DNA of 20,616 nucleotides from Candidatus Hydrogenedentota bacterium (GTDB lineage Bacteria; Hydrogenedentota; Hydrogenedentia; Hydrogenedentiales; GCA-2746185), in the NCBI GenBank assembly GCA_012965445.1, contig DTSJ01000348.1:1-20616 (forward strand), read 5' to 3'. Each line of letters starts with the position of its first letter. Position 1 is the first letter of the stretch. Shown one piece after another: positions 14,840-20,616 of this stretch. The notes below the pieces were generated by a model. That model was not told where the DNA came from. It saw nothing but the letters and a program-made list of their open reading frames with translations, and did not search any database. The translations under genes and the position numbers were made by a program.

Positions 14840-17542
14840 TCAATGTATTTCCGCCCAGTGATCGCCGATGCCCACTTCAACCTCAAGTGCCACATCAAGC
14901 GTCATTGCTGTTTCCATCAAATTTCGGACAGTCTCTGCAGTGGATTCCGCAGACGCTTCAGGCGCTTCAATCAGCAGTTCATCGTGCACCTGCAGTAGCA
15001 GGCTCGCCCCGCTTCCCTCCAATTCTTTATCGACGTTAATCATCGCGACCTTGATGATGTCTGCCGCAGTTCCTTGCACCGGAGTGTTCATCGCGATTCG
15101 TTCCGCTCCTTTACGAGACTGAACGTCCGAACCGTTGATCTCAGGAATGTACCGTCGTCGATTCATCAGCGTCGTCACGTATCCACGCTCCCGGGCTTCG
15201 GCAACCGTCTCATCAATCCAGATTTTCACATTAGGATATTGTGCGAAATAATTCTCGATAAACGTCGCAGCTTCCCGGTTAGAAATACCGATGTTCCGCG
15301 CCAATCCAAACGCGCTAATGCCGTAGACCACGCCAAAATTGACCGCCTTTGCCTGTCGCCGCATGTCTCCAGTGACCGCATCAAGCTCTACTCCAAACAC
15401 ACGCGCAGCCGTGTCACTATGCACATCGCGGCCGTCGCGGAACGCCTGAAGCAATGCCTCGTCTCGCGTAAGGTGCGCAAGCAGTCTTAATTCAATTTGT
15501 GAGTAGTCCGCCGAGATGAGTTTCATGCCGGGCTCGCCCGGAATAAAACCCTGGCGAATCCGACGCCCCATGTCCGTGCGGACAGGTATATTTTGCAGGT
15601 TAGGGTTGCTGCTCGATAAGCGTCCTGTTGCAGCAACCGCCTGATTAAACGATGTATGTATGCGGCCGGTTTCGGCATTCACCATATTCGGCAACGCAGT
15701 AACGTAGGTATTGCGAAGTTTCTCAAGCATCCGGTATTCCAGCATCTTCTCTGGAAGCGGGTGTTCGTGCGCCAGTTCCTCCAACACACTCACATCGGTC
15801 GAATACCCAGTCTTCGTTTTCTTCTTCGTAGGCAGTCCCAGATCCTCAAACAAGACCTTCTGCAATTGTTTGGGAGAGTTGATTTGAAACGGACTGCCCG
15901 CCAGTTCATGTATTTCCGTCTCCAGAACTGCGAAACGTTTTTCAATTTCTTCGCGAAGTTCTTCGAATACCCCCGCGTTGATCGCAATTCCCTTCATTTC
16001 CATCCGCATCAACACGTGAAGCAAAGGAAGCTCGACCTCATTGAACAAATCCTCCAGATTTCCTTGCTTCAGGGATTTTTGGAAGATGGCCGACAGGCGC
16101 CACGTGATGTCCGCATCCTCTGCGGCATATTCGCAAGCAACACCGAGGGGAACCTTGTCGAATGTGATGGCTTTAGATCCCGTTCCAATTACATCGGAGA
16201 TTGGGATCATCTTGCATCTGAGATACTTGAGACTAACTTCACCTAAATTATGCCTTACTCGGGAGGCGTCCGTCAAGTAGGAAGCCAGCATGGTATCGAG
16301 AGTTATTCCCTCAAGACCAATACCCGCATTCGCCAGAACTATCGCATCATACTTGATATTATGACCAATTTTCCCAATTTCGGGATTTTCAAGCAATGGA
16401 CGCAGTATATTCAGGGCTTCCGGCATCGGAATCATCGCGTCAATGGGCTCTGCAAGCAGGTCATCCTGCGTGTGCGCGAGCGGAATATAGTACCCCGTAT
16501 GGTCCTTGCAGCTCAGCGATATCCCCACAAGCCCTGCCGTAATCGGGTCGACCGAGGTCGTTTCCGTGTCCACCGCGAACTCGCCGGACTTCTCCATTTC
16601 CTTGACAACCTTCTTGAGCTGAGCTGTACTGAGTATCAGTTTATAGTCCTGGGCAACCTCTTCTTCCTCTTTGACGCTCTCGGGAAGAAACTCCTGCGTC
16701 AGACCGCGGAATTCGAACTCAGCAAAAATACCCGACAGCGTTTCATTGTCGAGTTCCTTGCGCGCGAACGCCTCCAGGTCATCATCCAGCGTCACATCTG
16801 TCTTGATCGTGACAAGTTCAAGGCTGAGATAGGCCTTCTCCTTATCCTCGATCAGTTTTTCCTTCTGCTTCCCCTTAAGATCATCGATGTTCTTGTACAC
16901 ACCATCCATAGTCGCGTACTTTTCAAGGAGCTTCTTCGCAGTCTTCTCGCCGATGCCCCGTACCCCCGGAACATTGTCCGCAGAATCGCCCATCAAACCC
17001 AGCATATCAATCACATGCTTCGGCGGCACCCCGTAGCGCTCGACCACATCGGCAGGCGCATACCATTTCCCATTGTCGCCCTTGCTGGGGTCGAATACCT
17101 TGACCGTATCCGTCACGCATTGCAGCATGTCCTTGTCCCCGGTCACCAGCGTCGGGTGCAAGCCCTGTTCCTCCGCCATAATCGCCAGCGTACCCATTAC
17201 ATCATCCGCCTCCACGCCCGGTACACGCAGAATGGGAATATCAAACGCTTCGACAAGCTGATCAATCAAAGGAAACTGCAAAATCAGATCCTCGGGCGTT
17301 GCGTCACGGTTCGCTTTATATTCCGGATACAACTCATCGCGAAATGTCGGCCCCGGCGCATCGAACACCATAACAATATGCGTCGGCTCGTGTTCACGAA
17401 GTATCTTCAGAAGCAGTCGGGCGAAACCGAAGACCGCGTTGACCGGGCGACCCGTCGAGTCCCGCAGGTTCCGAATCGCATAATACGACCGGAACGCGTA
17501 GGCCATCCCATCAATTATAAACAAACGTTTGTCGTCAGCCAT
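14840..17542 (-). CDS. polA: DNA polymerase I
   Basis: A 900-residue, three-domain enzyme for Okazaki-fragment maturation and repair synthesis. The 5'-nuclease domain (1-290) shows VFDAPGPTFRDELYPEYKANR, EADDVMG (111-117), TGDKDML (134-140) and GDSADNVPGVRGIGEKTA. The 3'-5' proofreading domain (about 300-490) keeps its acidic residues: Asp325 and Glu327 (VDTET), Asp399 (NIKYD), and Tyr472 with Asp476 (YAAED). The polymerase domain has TGRLSSSNPNLQNIP, motif A DYSQIELR (679-686), the O-helix RRQAKAVNFGVVYG with Lys732 and Phe736, and motif C QVHDE (851-855). All activities should be intact, unlike many bacterial Pol I enzymes with a dead proofreading site. Its ATG overlaps the end of lpxB by 8 bases (17535-17542), so translation is probably coupled. 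A Lys/Glu-rich segment separates the first two domains. Confidence 0.98.
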   Translation of the reverse strand: MADDKRLFIIDGMAYAFRSYYAIRNLRDSTGRPVNAVFGFARLLLKILREHEPTHIVMVFDAPGPTFRDELYPEYKANRDATPEDLILQFPLIDQLVEAFDIPILRVPGVEADDVMGTLAIMAEEQGLHPTLVTGDKDMLQCVTDTVKVFDPSKGDNGKWYAPADVVERYGVPPKHVIDMLGLMGDSADNVPGVRGIGEKTAKKLLEKYATMDGVYKNIDDLKGKQKEKLIEDKEKAYLSLELVTIKTDVTLDDDLEAFARKELDNETLSGIFAEFEFRGLTQEFLPESVKEEEEVAQDYKLILSTAQLKKVVKEMEKSGEFAVDTETTSVDPITAGLVGISLSCKDHTGYYIPLAHTQDDLLAEPIDAMIPMPEALNILRPLLENPEIGKIGHNIKYDAIVLANAGIGLEGITLDTMLASYLTDASRVRHNLGEVSLKYLRCKMIPISDVIGTGSKAITFDKVPLGVACEYAAEDADITWRLSAIFQKSLKQGNLEDLFNEVELPLLHVLMRMEMKGIAINAGVFEELREEIEKRFAVLETEIHELAGSPFQINSPKQLQKVLFEDLGLPTKKKTKTGYSTDVSVLEELAHEHPLPEKMLEYRMLEKLRNTYVTALPNMVNAETGRIHTSFNQAVAATGRLSSSNPNLQNIPVRTDMGRRIRQGFIPGEPGMKLISADYSQIELRLLAHLTRDEALLQAFRDGRDVHSDTAARVFGVELDAVTGDMRRQAKAVNFGVVYGISAFGLARNIGISNREAATFIENYFAQYPNVKIWIDETVAEARERGYVTTLMNRRRYIPEINGSDVQSRKGAERIAMNTPVQGTAADIIKVAMINVDKELEGSGASLLLQVHDELLIEAPEASAESTAETVRNLMETAMTLDVALEVEVGIGDHWAEIH

Positions 17543-18653
17543 TCGATCCCTGTTCCATCGTCACCATGATTTCCTCTGCGGCCTTTTTCGAGGCACCCGC
17601 ATCGCCCAGAATTTCACGAAGTTCTATGAAATCCTTCAACATCGTCTCGCGTTGCTGTGAATCCCCGATCAGTTCAAGCGCCTCCGGCAGAATTTTCGAT
17701 GCACTGGCATCTCCCTGGATGTATTCAGGAACAATGTGACGCTTTGCCAGAATATTCACTATCGCGACCGCATCAACCTTCACCAGCAGCCTTGCCAGCC
17801 AATACGTCAGTCCGGTCACCTTGTACATGATAATCATGGGGACGTTGAAGAGAGCGGTTTCCAATGTCGCAGTGCCGGAGGCAACCAGACAAAACCGCGC
17901 TTCACTTAGTACATCGTAGAACTGATCCTCAGCGATTTCAAGGGAAAATTTTCCGGCCAGTTGCTCGATCTGCTCTCGACGCGCGTCATCGACACAGGGA
18001 ACCGCGAAGCGCGCATCGGGATGTTCCTCCTGAATGCCACGCGCAACCTCCAGCATCACTGGGAAAATACGCCGGATTTCCTGCTCGCGACTGCCCGGCA
18101 TCAGCCCGATGGTGCAGTCGCTCTTGAAAGTGTCCGTGACCGCCGTCTGCTCAATATGGTCAATCAGCGGATGCCCCACATAAGTGCACTCCAGCCCGAC
18201 CTCGTCGTATAGCGGCTTCTCAAACGGAAGAATCACCAGCATTTTATCCACCGTCTCCGCCAGCGTCTTCACCCGTCCCTTTTTCCACGCCCAGACCTGC
18301 GGGCTGATGTAGAAAATAATCGGAATGCCCAGCTTTTTCACTTCCTTCGCGAGACGAACGTTGAACCCGGGGTAGTCAATGAGCACCACAGCATCGGGTT
18401 TCGTATCCCGAATTCGCCCCAGCGTCTCATAAAAAAGCGACCGAATGAACGAAAGAGATTTGATCACCTCAAAGAAACCCATAATCGCATGACTGGCCAG
18501 ATCGAAATGCAGTGTCATCCCCGCCGCTTCCATCCGTCGGCCCCCGATTCCCTCGCACTCAATCGACGCGTCCTGCTCAAGGATGGAGCGAATCAGATTG
18601 GAGCCATGTATGTCTCCCGAAGATTCGCCCGCGACAAAGAAGAGGTGTTTCAC
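17535..18653 (-). CDS. lpxB: Lipid-A-disaccharide synthase LpxB
   Basis: A membrane-associated GT19-family glycosyltransferase that joins 2,3-diacylglucosamine-1-phosphate to UDP-2,3-diacylglucosamine, forming the lipid A disaccharide. The 372 residues are of normal length. Seen: FVAGESSGDIHGSNL (6-20), GIGGRRMEAAGM, MGFFEVIKSL, VVLIDYPGFNVRLAK, FYISPQVWAWKKGRVK, YVGHPLIDHI, LMPGSREQEIRRIFP and ASGTATLETALFNVPMIIMYK, all family landmarks. Start: GTG at 18653, which overlaps the TGA of the upstream oxidoreductase as GTGA; this coupling settles the start despite a weak ribosome site. The 3' end overlaps polA by 8 bases. With lpxA two genes upstream it forms the lipid A part of the run. Confidence 0.97.
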   Translation of the reverse strand: MKHLFFVAGESSGDIHGSNLIRSILEQDASIECEGIGGRRMEAAGMTLHFDLASHAIMGFFEVIKSLSFIRSLFYETLGRIRDTKPDAVVLIDYPGFNVRLAKEVKKLGIPIIFYISPQVWAWKKGRVKTLAETVDKMLVILPFEKPLYDEVGLECTYVGHPLIDHIEQTAVTDTFKSDCTIGLMPGSREQEIRRIFPVMLEVARGIQEEHPDARFAVPCVDDARREQIEQLAGKFSLEIAEDQFYDVLSEARFCLVASGTATLETALFNVPMIIMYKVTGLTYWLARLLVKVDAVAIVNILAKRHIVPEYIQGDASASKILPEALELIGDSQQRETMLKDFIELREILGDAGASKKAAEEIMVTMEQGSNG

Positions 18654-19609
18654 GAATGTGTCCGTATGAATTCCATAATGTCATGCGCCAACTGCAATGC
18701 TTTCAGTCCGGCATCACCAGACACGATCGGCTTCGAGCGCGTCTCAACACATTCCAGAAAAGAAGTTATCTCAATTTTCAGAGGCTCAACTTTTTCGATT
18801 TCGAGCGGCACCATAGTAATCGCTTCCATCGGCGAAGCATCATCTGGAAGGCCCCCTGCTTTTTTACGATAAATCATCACCTGCTGCTCAGAGTAGTCTG
18901 TTGAGACATACGCGTTCTCTTCAAAGATACGAATCTTTCGCATTCTTTCCAGAGAAATTCGGCTCGCCGTCAGGTTCGCAACACACCCAGACGCAAAACG
19001 CAGCCGCACGTTCGCGATGTCCTCCTCCTTCGACAACACCGGCAGTCCCACAGCATCAATCGAAACGATCTCCGAGTTGTCAAGTGCCATAATTACGTCA
19101 ATATCGTGGATCATCAAATCCAGAACCACGCTCACATCGTCGCCGCGATTCGGAAACGGACTCATCCGGTGGCACTCAATAAACCGGGGCTTCTTAATCG
19201 CCTTCGTCAGCGCCATCACGGCGCCGTTGAACCGTTCCACATGCCCGACCTGAAGCAGACAGCCCTTCTCGTTCGCCAGAGCAACCATATCACGCGCCTC
19301 ATCGAGCGTAGTCGCAATGGGCTTCTCCACCAAAACGTCAATCCCAGCCTCCAAAAGCTGCTGGACCACCTCGAAATGTCCCGTCGTAGGCACAGCCACC
19401 GAAGCCGCCTGTATTCCCGCATCAATCAGTTCCTGCACAGTACTGTAATACGTCGAGCCGAACTCCCCGGCAACTGTCGAGCCGTGATCAGCGCGGGTAT
19501 CGCAGATCCCGACAAGCTCCGCACCGTCATGTTCCGCATACAATCGCGCATGATGATAGCCGAGGTATCCAACGCCTACGACGCCGGTTCTAATGGGGGA
19601 GTGACTCAT
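18650..19609 (-). CDS. Gfo/Idh/MocA-family oxidoreductase, GnnA-like by context
   Basis: A 319-residue NAD(P)-dependent sugar dehydrogenase. Seen: the Rossmann motif GVVGVGYLGYHHARLY (9-24), the acidic residue after strand 2 (GICDTRAD), the family EKP motif in VLVEKPIATT (92-101), VGHVERFNGAV (121-131), and the active-site region LDLMIHDIDV (163-172) with His168. It lies between lpxA (27 bases upstream) and lpxB (4-base overlap). In Acidithiobacillus and Leptospira the related GnnA oxidises UDP-GlcNAc at C3 so that the aminotransferase GnnB can make the 3-amino sugar for amide-linked lipid A. No aminotransferase is present here. The likely substrate is thus a UDP-amino sugar, but GnnA activity is inference. 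No strong ribosome site precedes the ATG. Confidence 0.9.
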   Translation of the reverse strand: MSHSPIRTGVVGVGYLGYHHARLYAEHDGAELVGICDTRADHGSTVAGEFGSTYYSTVQELIDAGIQAASVAVPTTGHFEVVQQLLEAGIDVLVEKPIATTLDEARDMVALANEKGCLLQVGHVERFNGAVMALTKAIKKPRFIECHRMSPFPNRGDDVSVVLDLMIHDIDVIMALDNSEIVSIDAVGLPVLSKEEDIANVRLRFASGCVANLTASRISLERMRKIRIFEENAYVSTDYSEQQVMIYRKKAGGLPDDASPMEAITMVPLEIEKVEPLKIEITSFLECVETRSKPIVSGDAGLKALQLAHDIMEFIRTHS

Positions 19610-19636
19610 GGTTGAACTGTGTCTCCGGAGAGAGGT

Positions 19637-20425
19637 CTATTTGATGATACCGCGTTCTGATTTACGAACGAAATCCAGAAAGAGATTCCGTTCTTCGCTG
19701 TCTTCAACCGAATTTTCAATTTCGCGCAATGCCTGTGTCGTGTTGAGATTGGAACGATACACAATTTTGTAGATACGCTTGATTCGATCACGCTGCGCTT
19801 TATCGAATCCTCGTCGCTGCAGTCCCACGGTATTAGGGCCCAGGCAGCGGGGCGATCCGCCTTCAACAATCATAAACGGAGGAGCGTCTTTATGCACGCG
19901 TGTCATGCCTCCAACAAATGCCAGAGTTCCGACGACCGAAAATTGATGCACCCCGGAAATGCCGCCGATGATTGCGAAATCCTGCACATCCACGTGACCG
20001 CTCAGGCACACGCAGTTCGCCATCACAACCTCATTGCCGACGTGACAGTCGTGGGCGATGTGTGAGCTGGCCATAAACAGGCCACCGTTTCCAATAGTCG
20101 TCACCCGATGGTCGTCCGAGTCCTCCTCCATCGTACTGGCACTCACCGACATATGTTCCCGAAACTGATTATCGTCGCCAATGATCGTACTTCCCACAAG
20201 CCCTTCCCCGTGTTTCAAGTCCTGCGAAAGAACACCGATTTGCGCACCGCTGAAAAACCGATTCCGCTTACCAATCGTCGTATTCCCGTCAATCACGCAG
20301 TGCGGCCCCACGAACGTCCCTTCGCCAATGGTGACGAACTCGCCAATAATACTGTAAGCCTGGACTTCCACATCGTCCGCAAGTTCTGCACTCGGGTGAA
20401 CGATGGCTGTTTCGTGTATATTCAT
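19637..20425 (-). CDS. lpxA: UDP-N-acetylglucosamine acyltransferase LpxA
   Basis: A cytosolic trimeric left-handed beta-helix enzyme that moves a 3-hydroxyacyl chain from acyl carrier protein to the 3-position of UDP-GlcNAc, the first step of lipid A synthesis. At 262 residues it equals E. coli LpxA and key residues fall at the same numbers: the catalytic His125 (SHIAHDC), Gly143-His144, His160-Gln161 (GVHQF) and Gly173 (FVGG). Gly173 in E. coli allows a C14 chain, so a long hydroxyacyl chain is plausible. Hexapeptide repeats run from about 7 to 190 (e.g. IGEFVTIGEGTFVG) before the helical tail. Start: the ATG at 20425; a TTG two codons upstream is less likely. No clear Shine-Dalgarno sequence. 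First gene of the lpxA-trpS run; promoter at 20472-20500. Confidence 0.97.
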   Translation of the reverse strand: MNIHETAIVHPSAELADDVEVQAYSIIGEFVTIGEGTFVGPHCVIDGNTTIGKRNRFFSGAQIGVLSQDLKHGEGLVGSTIIGDDNQFREHMSVSASTMEEDSDDHRVTTIGNGGLFMASSHIAHDCHVGNEVVMANCVCLSGHVDVQDFAIIGGISGVHQFSVVGTLAFVGGMTRVHKDAPPFMIVEGGSPRCLGPNTVGLQRRGFDKAQRDRIKRIYKIVYRSNLNTTQALREIENSVEDSEERNLFLDFVRKSERGIIK

Positions 20426-20471
20426 GGACAAACGGAATCCAGACTAGGAAGATTTCTGATTCGGAAACCTA

Positions 20472-20500
20472 AAAATAGCACACCTGTTAACTAATTTCAA
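20472..20500 (-). promoter_or_regulatory. Sigma70-type promoter for the lpxA-trpS run
   Basis: On the - strand TTGAAA (20495-20500; 5 of 6 consensus bases) is followed, after exactly 17 bases, by TATTTT (20472-20477; 4 of 6), in an AT-rich patch 46 bases upstream of the lpxA ATG. This is the best promoter candidate for the whole downstream run. Confidence 0.65.
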
Positions 20501-20521
20501 TTTCACCGAATTTTGTACGTC

Positions 20522-20550
20522 GTGACAGTCCAATCGTAAATCGGTATCAT
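20522..20550 (+). promoter_or_regulatory. Sigma70-type promoter for the gene at the right edge
   Basis: GTGACA (20522-20527; 5 of 6) and TATCAT (20545-20550; 5 of 6) are 17 bases apart on the + strand, 40 bases before the ATG at 20591. It is divergent from the lpxA promoter, whose -35 box lies 21 bases away. Confidence 0.65.
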
Positions 20551-20590
20551 TGTCGAACGATCGACCGCAAAAATTCGAAGGGGCATAAAC

Positions 20591-20616
20591 ATGATCAAGG
20601 CAGGATTCAAATACTT
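20591..20616 (+). CDS. Start of a truncated gene at the window edge
   Basis: An ATG at 20591 opens a frame reading MIKAGFKY before the window ends. AAGGGG (20578-20583) stands 7 bases before it and a good promoter lies upstream, so a real gene probably starts here. Eight residues are too few to name it. It is divergent from lpxA. Confidence 0.5.

Noticed and set aside
16250..17569. A 439-codon open frame on the + strand opposite polA
   Set aside because: It lies entirely antisense to a fully conserved polA, is Arg/His-rich and low in recognisable motifs, and is explained by codon bias of the polA strand.
1..20616. CRISPR arrays, tRNAs, rRNAs, transposons, prophage or toxin-antitoxin modules
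   Set aside because: No regularly spaced repeats, cloverleaf-like sequences, transposase motifs or small paired toxin-like genes were seen in the intergenic regions, though I could not run a covariance or profile search.

Overview
The window looks like a chromosomal stretch of a Gram-negative, LPS-making bacterium with mid-range GC. lpxA and lpxB give the outer membrane. A DUF481-type barrel protein, a c-type cytochrome/copper monooxygenase, a bacterial PAC2 protein and an oxidoreductase between lpxA and lpxB together suggest one of the deep-branching Planctomycetes/Verrucomicrobia/Lentisphaerae/Hydrogenedentes-like lineages. That placement is inference from gene content, not from a marker tree. 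There are no transposases, integrases, phage genes, CRISPR arrays, rRNAs or recognisable tRNAs, so this is ordinary chromosome rather than an island.

Left part (1-4743): folD converges on a poorly conserved hypothetical gene whose N-terminus reads badly. Then come, all on the + strand, a group I truncated haemoglobin closed by its own intrinsic terminator, a stand-alone cyclic-nucleotide-binding-fold protein, a PAC2-family protein and a short-chain dehydrogenase.

Middle (4759-12120): a DUF481/SH3-like outer-membrane protein on the - strand is divergent from a tandem pair of paralogous membrane-anchored TPR proteins of unknown function. Next is a secreted protein joining a CxxCH haem domain to a copper type II (PHM-like) monooxygenase fold, closed by a strong intrinsic terminator. 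A MarR regulator with palindromic sites in its leader then overlaps a 4-hydroxybutyryl-CoA dehydratase/HpaB-family flavoprotein that appears to have lost all four iron-sulfur ligands.

Right part (12144-20425): a same-strand run reads lpxA, a Gfo/Idh/MocA oxidoreductase, lpxB, polA, rho, trpS on the - strand. Overlaps of 4 and 8 nt at the first junctions and a good sigma70-type promoter before lpxA suggest one long transcription unit mixing lipid A synthesis with replication/repair, transcription termination and tRNA charging. The rho leader is C-rich and G-poor, as expected of a Rho loading site. A divergent gene begins at the right edge and is cut off.

Most worth following: the possible lysine-ligated truncated globin, the cluster-less dehydratase homologue with its MarR operator candidates, the paired TPR proteins, the rut-like rho leader with a variant Rho P-loop, and the GnnA-like position of the oxidoreductase without a GnnB partner. 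I found no clearly novel multi-gene defence or mobile system.
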